Origin: Paramoeba atlantica
Lineage: Eukaryota > Discosea
Length of the DNA: 64,000 nt
Reading direction: 5' to 3'
Assembly (NCBI GenBank): GCA_977017575.1
Contig: CDRNVI010000200.1
Span: 1 to 64,000, forward strand
The notes beneath the pieces are model-generated. The model worked only from the letters and a program-made list of their open reading frames with translations, did no database searches and was not told the origin of the DNA. The position numbers were made by a program, and so were the translations under genes. Positions 12,946 through 24,558 of the stretch are shown piece by piece. Position 1 is the first letter of the stretch; each line of letters opens with the position of its first letter.

Positions 12946-15114
12946 CTCTTTCTCTCTCTCTTTCTCTTTTTTCTTTTTTCTTTCTCTTTTTTCTTTCTCT
13001 TTCTTCTTTCTTCTTTTTTCTTTCTTCTTTTTTCTTTCTTCTTCTCTTTTCTCTCCCTCTCCCTCTCTTGATTTTTTATTTTCTTGAGTGTGTATGTTTA
13101 AATTAACAAATTTTCTCTTTTCTTTCTTTTTCTTCTTTTTTCTCTCTTCTCTTTTTTCTCTTCTCTTCTCTTCTCTTCTCTTCTTTGTTCTCTCTATTTC
13201 TCTTCTCTTTTTCTTCTTATCTCTTTCTTCTCTTCTCTTCTCTTCTCTTCTCTTCTCTTCTCTTCTCTTCTCTTCTCTTCTCTTCTCTTTTCTCCTCTTC
13301 TCAAGGGATTATTTTTCTAATCCTCTTTTCTCTTTTTTTCCCTTCCTCTCCTCTCCCCCTAATCTCTTCTCTCTTTTCTTTTTCTCCAGATGTGTATGCA
13401 ACAAAGAGAATATTAACTGAGGTGGGGATTGTTTTTAGTGGAGAAGTGACTCTCCTGGTTCTTTTTTTCTCTCTTTCTTTCTCCTCTTCCTCTCCTCTTC
13501 CTCTCCTCTTCCTCCTCTTTCTCCTCTCTCTCCCTCTCTCCCTCTCCCCTCTCCCCTCTCCCCTCTCTCCTCTCTTTCCTCTCTTTCTTTTCTCTTTAAA
13601 ATAATAAATAATAATAATAATTTTCTTATAGAATGTGTGTGAACCACCCTAAACCCTTATCTTCTGTTTTGAAGCATAAGGATTGGTCTTTTCAAGTTAA
13701 AAAAGCAATAGTTCTTTTCTCTCTTCTCTCTTTCTGTTCTCTTTTTGTTCTCTTCTCTCTTTCTTTCTCTTTTTTTTCTCTCTCTCTTCTCTTTTCTTTT
13801 CTTTTCTTCTCTCTTTTCTCTTTTCTTCTTTTTTCTTTTCTTTTTCTCTTTTTCTTTCAGTCAATAACAAAAAAATAAAATAGATTCTGATTAATAAAAT
13901 CAGAGGAGAAAGATATCATCATAGTATTACAACAAGGTTTTTTTTAATTTTCTCTTTCTTTCTCTCTTTTTCTTTCTTTTTTCTCTTTTTTTTTTCTTTC
14001 TTTTTCTTTCTTTTTCTTTCTTTTTCTTTTTCTTTCTCTTTTTCTTTCTCTCTTTCCTCTTCCCCTCTCTTTCTTTCTCTCTTCTCTTTTCCTCCTTCTC
14101 TCTTTTTTTTTTTCATAATGGTTCTCACTTTTCTTTCTTTTTTCTTTTTCTTTTCTCTTTTTTCTTTCTCTCTCTTTCCCTCTTTCTCTCTCTCTTCTCT
14201 TTTTCTTTCTTTCTTTTTTCTCTCTCTCTCTCTTTCTTAGATTTGAATTTGGAAATCAATTTTTTTTTAGTGCAAAAAGTATGAATGTGCTTATGATTCT
14301 GAAATGCAATATTTATAAAGGTCTTTTCTCTCTCTCATCTTTCTCTTTCTCTCTTTCTCTTTCTTCTTTCTCTTTTTCTCTTTCTTCTTTCTTCTTTTTT
14401 CTTCTTTTTTCTTTTCTTTTTCTTTTCTTCTTTTCTTTTTTTTTTTTTTTTTCCTTTTTAATTCACTTTCATTGAATATGATAATATGGTATTTTTGTGA
14501 GTTTTTTCTTTTTCAACTTTCTTAAACACAAAAAAGACAATAATACAGAAAGGTTTTTTTTTTCTTTCTCTTCTTTTTTTTCTTTTTTCTTTTTTCTTTT
14601 TTTTTTGAGATACTTTTTATTTAAGTGAATCATTAATCCTTCCCTACCCACCTTGAATTTGATGCTCTTTTTCTCTCTCTCTCTCTGTGTGTGTATGTGT
14701 GTTCTCTTCACATTGATTGATTATTGGTTTTTCTTTCTTTCTTTTTCTTTCTTTTTTTTTCTCTCTTCTTTTCTTTTCTTCTCCTTTTTCTCTCCAATGC
14801 TCTCTCTTTCTCCCTTTCTTTTCTTTCTTTCTTTTTCTTTTTTTCTCACTTAAATTCTCTTTTTCATTTTATTCCAGGATTTGTGAAATATCTTTTTAAT
14901 CTTCAAAAAGATTCAGTTTTCATTTCAATAATTCTGTGCACAATACACAACACTCCTCTTCATTTCAAAGGAGGTAACAATTTAATTCTTTTTCTTTTTT
15001 TTTCTTTTTCTTTCTCTCTTCTATCTTCTCTTTCTTTTTCTCTTCTCTCTTCTCTTCTCTTTTTCTCTTTTTCTCTTTCTCTTTTTTTTTCTTTTTTTCT
15101 TTCTATTCCTTTCT

Positions 15115-15168
15115 CTTACAACCATCTATTTTAAATAAAAATCTCTTTCATTAAAAAAAAAAAAAAAA
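15115..15168 (+). repeat. Poly(A)-tailed 3' end shared with 25637-25692
   Basis: A segment beginning CTTACAACCAT and containing ATTTTAAATAAAAATCT runs into an A-run here, and recurs near 25637 with a similar A-rich tail. Upstream sequence is not shared. Shared 3' ends with A tails are typical of LINE or SINE-like retroposed copies. Confidence 0.45.
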
Positions 15169-15189
15169 TGATTTCCTTAAAAAATAAGC

Positions 15190-16300
15190 AATCTCCAATG
15201 TTTTTGTTAAGTTTAAAGCCAAACTTAACACTGAGTGGAAGATTGCAGAAACAAAAAACCTATCCTTTCACCAACTCCTCACTAGGCTCACCAATCTACT
15301 CCTAGAATCCAACGACTCAACAGCTCTCAAGTATCAAAAGAAGCTCACCAGCTATCAGTTTCAAGAAAACAAAAAAAAGATAATTCAAAATGATAACTTT
15401 ATTCTACTGTAAGCTATGCTTTGAGAGAATGAAGCTGACCCAATTTCTCATGTGTGGATGATAGCTTACCCAAATTCTAAAGGAGAAGATACTCACTACA
15501 ATAAACCAGATTTTTTGAGTGCTGAGGAGTATTGCTTTGCTTATTGGTGCTGCTTTAACATCACAGATCCCACCCTTTTGTCTCTCTCAAGTCAAAGCAC
15601 TGTTACTTGCAAGGCCTGCTCCAAACTTGTATCAAGTTCCCTTCACCTCTTTGACTGTGTGAAATATAACCAAAGTATGAATGATAAGCATCATTATTTT
15701 GTGAAACAACTTCTCCAAATCTCCAAACTTGTACAATTTGATGTGGTTCCAGATGACCATTTCTCTTCTATTGGTCATTGCAACAAGAAACCAGACTTAA
15801 CTTTCAAACATTGGCAAGGTGGGAAACACTTATGTCTGGATACTATAGTCATTTCAACCCAAGGCAGGAATGCAATATTTAGGTTTCAAGGTATGACAAC
15901 AGGCACATCAAATATGTGCAACCTCAGGAATCCACTTGCAATTCCACACATGGTGAGAATCTGAAAGCTGAATGAATATCTATTAGAACACTTACACATC
16001 AAAATGTTGAATGCAGGAAGAGATAACAATACCTCTGAAGAAGTAAGGACCTTTAAAGAAATTAAATTGTTCAACTCTTCAAGTGTGGAAGTTCTCTTTC
16101 TTTTTATTTTAACTTCATCAAGCAATGCAGTTTCACCAAATGTAACAAACTTCTTGAAGTGTATTACCTCTGAGGTTTTGCAAAAAGGTATGATATTAAA
16201 TCAAGATCTCTATTGAACCTTCTTGCAATATACACAGCAATGACTCTCTATTGCACTCATTGGCAGTATGGTGAGAAACATGAAATCTATTTAGTAAGGT
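15190..16300 (+). pseudogene. Non-LTR retrotransposon C-terminal relic
   Basis: One forward frame stays open from about 15190 to a TAG near 16290, apart from TAA at 15410 and TGA at 15422, 15962, 16214 and about 16241. It matches the layout of the region after reverse transcriptase in many non-LTR elements: a WMIAYPNS motif (W-x-A-x-P type), a Cys-rich block with C-x2-C followed by HLFDC, a late PDLTF, then LDTIVISTQ, and an ending with LSIALIGS. The polymerase domain itself is missing, so the copy is 5' truncated. An A-run of about 38 bases at 16471-16508 could be its tail. The family assignment r ests on motif order only. Confidence 0.6.
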
Positions 16301-16464
16301 CTTTACATTTCTTCTTTTTCTCCTTCTCTTAACAATCTACCATAACAAACTCTGTACTTTAAGGAGCAAAGTTTTTAAGTGCTTCTCTTTAAAGATATTC
16401 AAAATGTTTTATCTTTCTTTTTTTTCTTTGTTTACAATTAAAATAAATTAGAAAATTAAAAAAA

Positions 16465-16510
<46 letters not shown>

Positions 16511-16568
16511 AAATTTTTTTTTTTTATTTGCTTCAAAAAACAAGTTTAAACAAATAAACAAAAAAAAC
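16300..16568. other. AT-rich spacer with poly(A) tract
   Basis: No gene is seen. The stretch contains an A-run of about 38 at 16471-16508 followed by a T-run, which may be the 3' tail of the retrotransposon relic to its left. Confidence 0.5.
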
Positions 16569-16935
16569 TACAGCCTAAACCCTAATTATTTAAAAAAATA
16601 TCAAAAAAAAGAAACTGAACCCCTAACCCATCACATCACATTGTGCTTTATTTGAGAGAAAAATAGGCTTCTTTGGATACAGTAAATCACAAGAGAATAA
16701 GATGATATCATTTTCAATAAATAAAGAACAGTTTCTGAAGGAAAAAACAATAAACCCAAAATTATTTAAATATTATTTAAAAAAATACTAGAAAAAAGAA
16801 ACAAAACCCCTCACATCACATCACATTGTGCTTTATCTGAGAGAAAAATAGGATTCTTTGAATAGAGTAAATCACAAGGGAATAAGACGATGTAATTTTC
16901 AATGATAAAGAACAGTTTCTAAAGAAAAAAACAAT
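16569..16935. repeat. Tandem duplication of a 180-bp subtelomeric unit
   Basis: Two adjacent copies (about 16569-16748 and 16750-16935) share CACATCACATTGTGCTTTAT, GAGAGAAAAATAGG and AAAGAACAGTTTCT. The first copy starts with CCTAAACCCTAA, a short telomere-like motif. No coding potential is evident. Confidence 0.65.
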
Positions 16936-16939
16936 TAAA

Positions 16940-18280
16940 ATAACAACGATAATTGGTAAAGGTGAAAAAATTATCGCTTCAAACCTTATCAATTAAAACC
17001 CCAACAAACACACACACACAGGTGAGAGAGAGAGAACTCTGAAGAAAGAGAAAAGAAAAAAGATTAGTGTTAAAAAAGGAAGGAAGGGGAGGAGGGAAAG
17101 GGGAGGGATAAAATGAATGTGGTAATCTTTATAATACATGCACACATCATTGATATTTGACAAACAACCTCTCAATAATCGATAAGGGTTTAGGGTGTCC
17201 ATTCACCTTGCAATCCAACACACACAAACACTTTCGTGCACAACACTCTCAACACTCTCCAAGAGTGTGCTTTGGGAGAGCAAAACATAGCCAGGACCAA
17301 AAAATGGAGCCCACACCAGCAAGTTAGAGAAAGGCACTGGTTTGTCAAAGTAAAATCATGCACAGTTAATCCCAACTACTTCCAAGGAGGAAACTCACAG
17401 GGGTTCCAGAGTTCCATCGAAAAATCCCAACTTCAAACCCAAAAAGAGACAACCAAAAAAAAAAAACAGCAAAAAGGGTGTCCCTCCCTTGGTGTGTCCC
17501 TTCTGAGAAAAACAGAAACTGACTGGAGAAAGAAAGGGGTTTCATTGAATGGAGGGGGAAATATGAGGGGAAAAACACAAAGAAAAAGAATCAAAGAAAA
17601 CATATATGACCAAAAACAAACACTAAAACCTCTGATGAAATTCACAACAACAACAACATGATGGTGGAAGTGAGGTGATAGAGCACAGAGCAGGGGGGGC
17701 ATCCTCCGACAAACTCAACAATCAGACATTAACAAAAACAAACTCTCGGTTTAAGTTCTCCTTTTATATTAAGAATTCTATGAATTTCCAACAAACATCT
17801 TAACAACAAAGGAACAATACAACAGCAATTTGTGATGAAACACAAATAAAGACCATCCAAAACGCTCCCTAAACCCTTTTGGGAAAACCCGAAGGAAACA
17901 CACAAAACAACACATCAAATCAGGAAGCATCTTTGTGAGTCGCAACACACACACACACTTTGATATTTTTAACAAACAATCTCTCGATATATTGATAAAG
18001 GGTTTTAGGCTGTCCATTCACCTTACGATTGGTGGGGGGAGGGGATATGGCAGGAAGGAACTAAAAGGGAAAGAGAAAAGGAAAAGATTAGTGTTCAAAG
18101 GAATGAAGGAGGGATAGAAGAAAAAAAAGAGGAAGAGAATAAAAGAAAACAAACATAACAGTTATGCAATGATGGTGGTGGAGATCAATGGCAATCTTTG
18201 TGACATATTTGATAAACAATCTCTCGATATATTGATAATATTGGTGTCCATTCACTTTGCAATCCAACACACAAACTCTT
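16940..18280. repeat. Subtelomeric repeat patchwork with telomere-like motifs
   Basis: The + strand becomes purine-rich. A unit with TCAATTAAAACCCCAACAAA at about 16989 recurs at about 19319. Another unit with AACAATCTCTCGATATATTG and TGTCCATTCAC recurs near 17160, 17975, 18210 and 19530. One copy carries GGGTTTAGGG at 17186-17195 and another a GGGTTTTAGG variant at about 18000. Open frames such as 17236-17661 show no recognisable domain and are not called. Confidence 0.6.
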
Positions 18281-19140
18281 ACCTCAATTAAAACACCTCA
18301 CAAACCTGATGAGAACTGAAAGAGAAAAGAGAAAAGAGAAAAAAGAAAAGAGAAAGGATTTCGTTCAGTTCAATGTAAGGGGGAAAAGGGAAGAAATACA
18401 AAGCAAAACAAAAACAAAACAAAAACAAAAATAAAACCAATGAATTTTACAACAATATATTATTATAGAAGTTGGTGTGGATCAATTAAAACAAAAAAAA
18501 AACAGAGAACTGCCAGTTCAAAAAACAAAAAAAGAGAGAGAGAGAAAACCAGATGATTGTTTGGGGCTTTTGAAAAATTATTGTCGAATATTTTAGGAAC
18601 AACACGTCATGAAACAGCAGCACACTTCCAGAACACAAAAAGTCAAGAAATTATCCAACAATAACAATGACATCTCTCTTTTTTAAAAAAAAAAAACATA
18701 ATCAAGAAAAAAGAGAGAAAAGAGAGGGAAAAGAGAGGGAAAAGAGAGGAAAAAGAGAAAAGAAAAAGAAAACCAGAAAAGGAGAGTGAACATACAACAA
18801 AGCCTTTGAAGAAGAGAAACATGATTCTTTTTTTTAACAAATATATTTACTTGCTGATTACAAAACTCATCTCCCTTCAAAAAAAAAAATCAGTTTGGAA
18901 CAACAATTAAAAGAAAAGAAAAAGAAAGAGAAAGAGAAAAAAGAAGAAAAGAAAGAAAAGAAAAGAAAACCAAAAAAAACATTGTAAAAACTGTTCAAAC
19001 TAAGGAAACAAAATTTTAGAATCTTATTTGGTGAGAAGAAAGAGAACAAAAAGGACACATCAAGAGGAGGGGGTAAGAGAAAACAAAAAGAAAACAGAAA
19101 CAAAAAAGAAATGATCTATCAATCGTCAAACGAATGGAGA
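18280..19140. repeat. Segmental duplication, copy 1 (copy 2 at 19725-20612)
   Basis: About 0.86 kb of purine-rich sequence recurs about 1.44 kb to the right in the same order. Shared landmarks are the AGAGAAAAGAGAAA block, CCAATGAATTTTA followed by TATATTATT, GATGATTGTTTGGGG, CAAATATATTTA and AATCTTATTTGGTGAG. Divergence is mostly in homopolymers. No gene is recognised. Confidence 0.7.
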
Positions 19141-19724
19141 GAAAAGACAGTCAAACCAAAAAAAAATCAAAACAACCACCTTTTATCATGAAAAGGAGGG
19201 GGGAAACACAAAGAAGGAGGAGAATAAAAGAAAACAAAAAAAAAAGAAAACAAACACTAAACACCATGATTCGCAATAATAATAATTGATAATGGCGAGA
19301 TATTATCGCTTCAAACCTTATCAATTAAAACCCCAACAAACACCCACAAGCAAGAGAGAGAGAGAACTCTGGAGAAAGAGAAAAGAGAAAAGATTAGTGT
19401 TAAAAGGAATGAGGGGGAGAGAGGGAGGAAAAAGAGGAAGAGAATAAAAGAAAACAAACCCTTCATATAACAATGCAACAATGATGATGGAAATCAATGG
19501 TTTCTTTGTGACACACACTACTGATATATTGACAAACAATCTCTCTTAATATTGAGGCAATTCAACACACAAACACTTTTGCATGCAACAACAACACTCC
19601 CCAAGAGCTCTTTGCAACGCAACAGCAAAGTGTATTGCTTGATTATCACCCAAAACCCTTTCAATTAAGACCCACATCTTGAATGTGGGAATAGCAGCAG
19701 CAGGAATAAGTGGTTTTAAAATCC

Positions 19725-20612
19725 TTATCAATTAAAACACCTCACAAACCCTGATGAGAACTGAAAGAGAAAAGAGAAAAGAGAAAAGAGAAAAGAGAAA
19801 AGAGAAAGGATTTTGTTCAGTTTGACAGAAAGAAATACAAAACAAAACAAAAACAAAACAAAAACAAAAATAAAACCAATGAATTTTATAATAATATATT
19901 ATTGAGGTGGTGGATCAATCAAAACAAAAAAAAAAAACAGAGAACTGCTAGTTCAAAAAACAGAAAAAGAGAGAAGAAAGAGAAAGAAAACCAGATGATT
20001 GTTTGGGGTTTTTGAAAAATTATTGTTGAATATTCGGAACAACACATGTTGTGAAACAGCAGCACACTTGCATAATACAAGAAGTCAAAAAATCATCCAT
20101 CAACAATGATGACATTCTCTCTCTTTTAAAAAAAACATAATTAGAAAAAAAGAGATAAAAGAGAGAAGGAGAGAGGAAAGATAAAAGAAAACCAGAAAAG
20201 GAGAGTGAACACACACAACAAAGCCATTGAAGAAAAGAAATATGATTCTTTTTTTTTTAACAAATATATTTATTTCCTGATTACAAAACTCATTCTCCCT
20301 TTGAAAAAAAATCAGTTTGGAATGACCAATTAAAAGAAAAGAAAAAAAAAAAAAAAAAAAAAAGAAATGAAAGAAAAGAAAAGAACGGAAAAAAACTTGG
20401 TAAAAACTGTTTGAACCAAAGAAACAAAATTTCAGAATCTTATTTGGTGAGGAAAAAGAGAACAAAAAGTGCACCAAGAGGAGGGGGGCAGGAGGAAACA
20501 AAAAGAAAACAGAAACAAAAAAGAAATGATCTATTGTTGATCAAACGAACAGAGAGAAAAGAGAGAGAAAAGACGGTCAAACCAAAAAAAACAAAACAAC
20601 CACCTTTTCATG
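19725..20612. repeat. Segmental duplication, copy 2
   Basis: This is the second copy of the 18280-19140 unit, with the same order of landmarks and small indels, mainly in A-runs. The intervening 19140-19725 repeats pieces of the 16940-18280 patchwork, so the whole block has probably grown by nested unequal exchange. Confidence 0.7.
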
Positions 20613-20835
20613 CAAAAAAGCAATTCATCATTTATTTTTAGCACTCTAAAATATATGTCAGCCTTTTTACTACCTTTCGGCTTTGGAGTAGATGAATTTT
20701 TATATTTTATTTTTTATGTTTTTTTCAATAAAACGAAAATAACAAAAATACTCACAAGAAAATCTGATTCGATATTTTGCCGCCTAAAAATCTTTTATTT
20801 TTTATATTTTTTTGTTTTTCGCCTTGAAAAACATG

Positions 20836-22262
20836 CTGTTGCTTGTTCGGGGGAGGGGAATGGAGGGAGTCACGGTCAGGGGGGCAAAGGGAAAAGACTT
20901 TTTTTTGCTTCTTTCAAACAACTCTTTTTTTGTTTTCTTTGTGTGTGTAAAAAAAAGAGAAAAAGAGTTGATCTTGATGAGGTGAGAGATCGCTTCAAAG
21001 ACTACACGCGGAGAGAGAGGAAGGAAGAATTGTGGTGTGGATTGCTCAGAACATTATCCCTCCCCTATGTGATCAGGTTTTTCTTTGTTTCCTCTCAGTG
21101 TTTTTTTTTTTTTTTTGGTCCTTTCTCTCCTCTTTTCCCCCCCTTTTTTTTTGGTTTTTGATCTCTTTTCCTTTTGTTTGTGTGTCTTTTGTTTGTGTGT
21201 CTTTTGTTTGTGTGTCTTTTGTTTGTGTGTCTTTTGTTCGCCACCCTAAACCCTTGTTTGTCACACTTGTTTTTGTCATATTTATTTTTCCTTTCTTGGG
21301 TATCATGATGGATGAGGCTTGAGATGTGGTTCTCTTCATCCTTTTGTTTGTTTTGTTTTTTTTATTTGTTCTTCTTTCTTTGTTCTTTTGTTCGTTCTTT
21401 TCTTTGTCTTTTTGTGTCCTCTTTGCTCTTCCTTTCCCCCCTTTTCCCCCTTCCCTTTCACTCTCCCTTCCCTAAACCCTTTTCTGTTGCGAACCCCTAC
21501 CTTGTTTTGTTGTCTTCTATTCATTTTGAAGTCTTTCTCACTGCTCTTTCCTGTCGAATCTCCCCCGTCAATTTTCCCCTCTTCTGTTTTTCTTCTGTCT
21601 CCTTTCTTACCTTTTCCTCAAAAATTTGTTTTCTCACTTTGATTGTTCTTTTTTATTTGGAGTGTTTTCCTCTTTTGTGTTTTTCCCTCTCTTTTGTCTT
21701 TCGTTGGTGCTCTCTGTACTCCTTCAACAACAACAACCCTGCCTGCTGTGTTTTGATTCATTTTTGTTTTTTGCCACATTTGATTTTTTTCTGTTTTCTC
21801 TCTTTGAATATTTCAAAACCCTATTCTTTCTTTCTTTTGTTGTTGTTGTTCCTTTTATTTGATATAAACCACACCTTCTGCTTTTTTGATTTGATCTTTG
21901 GATTGACTTTCATTTATTGTTTTGTTGTTTTTCTGTAGAGATTTCATCAATCCTCTGACATTTTCCCTTTCCCCTCCCCCCCAAATCTTCGCTTCCCCCT
22001 CTTTTCCTTTTCTCTTTTGTTGATATCTCCATCTTTACTCTAATAACCTTATTCTCTTTCTTCTCTCTTTCTAAACCTTTTTTTCTTTCAATAGAGTGTA
22101 GTTGTAGGGCAGAGGAAGTTTTTCTCCTAATTTGTCGTCATTGCAATCTTTTTCTCTTTCTTTTTTTTCAATCTCTTTTTTGCAAGTACTTTTTTCTTTT
22201 TTTTTTTCATTTTCTTTTCTCTTTCTCTCTTTTAAAGAAATAAAATAGAATGATCAATTATT
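20836..22262 (+). repeat. 1.4-kb tandem duplication, copy 1, with a conserved exon-like ORF
   Basis: The copy begins near CTTGTTCGGGGGAGGGG and ends in AAATAAAATAGAATGATC. At about 20950-21075 a stretch starting after a run of A and AG reads KRVDLDEVRDRFKDYTRRER and then KEELWCGLLRTLSLPYVIR, followed immediately by a consensus-like GGTTTTTC donor. The rest is pyrimidine-rich. It includes four copies of a 15-bp GTTTGTGTGTCTTTT unit at 21176-21235 and CCCTAAACCC at 21244 and 21470. No family is recognised. A duplicated subtelomeric gene is possible. Confidence 0.6.
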
Positions 22263-23672
22263 GCTTGTTCAGGGGAAGGTGATGGAGGGAGTCAAAGTTA
22301 GGGGGGCAGCAAGGGGAAGAGACTTTTTTTTGCTTCTTTCATCAAACAACTCTTTTTTTGTTTTCTTTGTGTGTGTAAAAAAAAGAGAAAAAGAGTTGAT
22401 CTTGATGAGGTGAGAGATTGCTTCAAAAACCACATGCAGAGAGAGAGGAAGGAAGAATTGTGGTGTGGATTGCTCAGAACATTATCCCTCCCCTATGTGA
22501 TCAGGTTTTTCTTCTTTGTTTCCTCTCAGTGTTTTTTTTTTTTGTTTTGGTCCTTTCTCTCCTCTTCTCCTCCCTTTCCTTTTTTTTTTTGGTTTTTGAT
22601 TTCTTTTCCTTTTGTTTGTGTGTCTTTTGTTCGCTACCCTAAACCCTTGTTCATCACACTTGTTTTTGTCATGTTTATTTTTCCTTTCTTGGGTATCATG
22701 ATGGATGAGGCTTGAGATGCGGTTCTCTTCATCCTTTTGTTTGTCTTGTCTTTTTTATTTGTTCTTCTTTCTTTGTTCTTTTGTTCGTTCTTTTCTTTAT
22801 CTTTTTGTGTCCTCTTTGCTCTTCCTTTTTCCCCTTTTTCCCCTTTCCCTTTCCACCTTATTCTGTATTTCAAACCTCTACCTTGTTCTGTTGTTTTCTA
22901 TTCATTTTGAAGTCTTTCTCACTGCTCTTTCCTGTCGAATCTCCCCCTGGTTGATTCTCCCCTCTTTTGTTTTTCTCCTGTCTCCTTTCTTACCTTTTCC
23001 TCAAAAATTTGTGTTTTCTTCTCACTTTGATTGTTCTTTCTTATTTGAAGTGTTTTCCTCTTTTGTGTTTTTCCCTCTCTTTTGTCTTTCGTTGGTGCTT
23101 TGTGCTCCTTCAACCCTGCCTGCTGTGTTTTGATTCATCCTTTTGTTTTGTGCCACATTTGATTTTTTTCTGTGTTTTCTCTCTTTGAATATTTTCTCTT
23201 TTGTTCAAAACCCTATTCTTTCTTTCTTTCTTTTGTTGTTCCTTTTATTTAATATAAACCACACCTTCTGCTTTTTTTCAATTTGATCTTTGGATTGACT
23301 TTCATTTATTGTTTTGTTGTTTATTTTCTGTGGGGATCTCATCAATCCTCTAACATTTTCCCTTTCCCCCCCTCCCCTCCCCCCCCCCCCAAATCTTCAC
23401 TTCTCCCCTCTTTTCCTTTTCTCTTTCGTTGATATCTCCCCATCTTTACTCTAATAACCTTATTCTCTCTCTTCTCTCTTTTTAAATCTTTTTTTCTTTC
23501 AATAGAGTGTAGTTGTGGGGCAGAGGAAGTTTTTCTCCCCAAATTTGTCATCGTTGCAATCTTTTTCTCTCTCTTTTTTTTCAATCTCTTTTGCAAGTAC
23601 TTTTTTCTTTTTTTTTCATTTTCTTTTCTCTTTCTCTCTTTTAAAGAAATAAAATAGAATGACCAATTGCTG
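22263..23672 (+). repeat. 1.4-kb tandem duplication, copy 2
   Basis: Same organisation as copy 1. The exon-like stretch at about 22380-22505 keeps LWCGLLRTLSLPYVIR and the following donor-like GGTTTTTC, while DRFKDYT has become DCFKNHM. Only one copy of the 15-bp unit is present. CCCTAAACCC occurs at 22638. The end matches at AAATAAAATAGAATGACC. Confidence 0.6.
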
Positions 23673-24057
23673 CTGCTGCTGTGTTGTTGTTGTGGTCAGA
23701 TGTCAACTATCACCCCATTTGCCTCTCCCTGAACAAAAATATCATTGCTTTTTGGAGTCATTTTTGAGTGCTGCTAAATTAGGTTTACTTCTTTTATGGT
23801 AATTAGTTGTTGTTGATTAATTATTTATTGTTCTTTGTTTATTCTTTGTGTGAAATTCTTATATATGAAAATTCTTAATATTTTGGGGATGATTATTTAT
23901 TGTTAATATTTAATATGTTATTTTTCTGTTGTATTATCAATCCATTTTTATTAAGGTTTTGCTTTCATATATTTGTTGCTCTTGAATAATATAACACCTC
24001 TCTTTGTTTTGGTTTGATTTCTGGTTGGTTCTTATTTTTTAATTTTTTATTTTTTTT
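23673..24057. other. AT-rich spacer
   Basis: No gene, tandem repeat or recognisable element is seen in this spacer, which separates the 1.4-kb duplication from the 93-bp minisatellite. Confidence 0.5.
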
Positions 24058-24558
24058 TTGAGAGTCAAAATCCAGACTTTTGATCGATTTATTTTTGGGT
24101 TCAATTCTTCATTGGTTCATATTTTTTTTTTAATTTTTTTTGGGGAGTCAAAATCCTTCTGTGACGAGAATTTTGATCGATTTATTTTTGGGTTCAATTT
24201 TTCATTGGTTCATATTTTTTTTTTTAATTTTTTTGGGGAGTCAAAATCCTTCTGTGACGAGAATTTTGATCAATTTATTTTTGGGTTCAATTTTTCATTG
24301 GTTCATATTTTTTTTTAATTTTTTTTTGGGGAGTCAAAATCCTTCTGTGACGAGAATTTTGATCGATTTATTTTTGGGTTCAATTCTTCATTGGTTCATA
24401 TTTTTTTTTTTTAATTTTTTTGGGGAGTCAAAATCCTTCTGTGACAAGAATTTTGATCAATTTATTTTTCGTTCAATTCTTAATTGGTTCATATTTTTTT
24501 TAATTTTTTTTTGGTGAGTCAAAATCCTTCTGTGACGAGACTTTTGATCGATTTATTT
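24058..24558. repeat. 93-bp minisatellite, about 5.5 copies
   Basis: Units of about 93 bases begin with GAGTCAAAATCC at about 24061, 24145, 24238, 24331, 24425 and 24516. They contain CTTCTGTGACGAGAATTTTG, GATTTATTTTTGGGTTCAAT and TTGGTTCATATTTTTTT. Differences between units are mostly in T-run length. The array resumes at 25147 with GGGTTCAATTCTTGATTGG after the inserted element. Confidence 0.85.

Larger units (their letters stand above)
5385..15110. repeat. About 10-kb pyrimidine-rich low-complexity block
   Basis: The + strand is overwhelmingly C/T for nearly 10 kb, built of TTTTC, TTC, TCTC and CTCTT microsatellites (for example 5810-6000, 6600-6790, 11740-12030, 13140-13300, 13480-13600). 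Long frames rich in Phe, Ser and Leu, or in Lys, Arg and Glu on the other strand, are by-products of this composition and are not called as genes. Islands of mixed sequence of 40-240 bp are listed separately. The same pyrimidine bias marks the sense strand of introns in the real genes further right. Confidence 0.85.

Noticed and set aside
5408..15134. Many long Phe/Ser/Leu-rich + strand frames and Lys/Arg/Glu-rich - strand frames
   Set aside because: They follow from C/T microsatellites. They overlap in several frames, lack domains and end arbitrarily.
15190..16290. Genetic code in which TGA or TAA is read as an amino acid
   Set aside because: Confirmed genes in the same window end at TGA and TAA (for example the CLU-RasGEF, histone and cyclotransferase genes) and contain no internal TGA or TAA in coding exons.
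17236..17661. 141-codon + strand frame in the subtelomere
   Set aside because: It has a Lys/Gln/Thr-rich composition typical of the A-rich repeats, no domain, and is not preserved in the related repeat copy near 19320.
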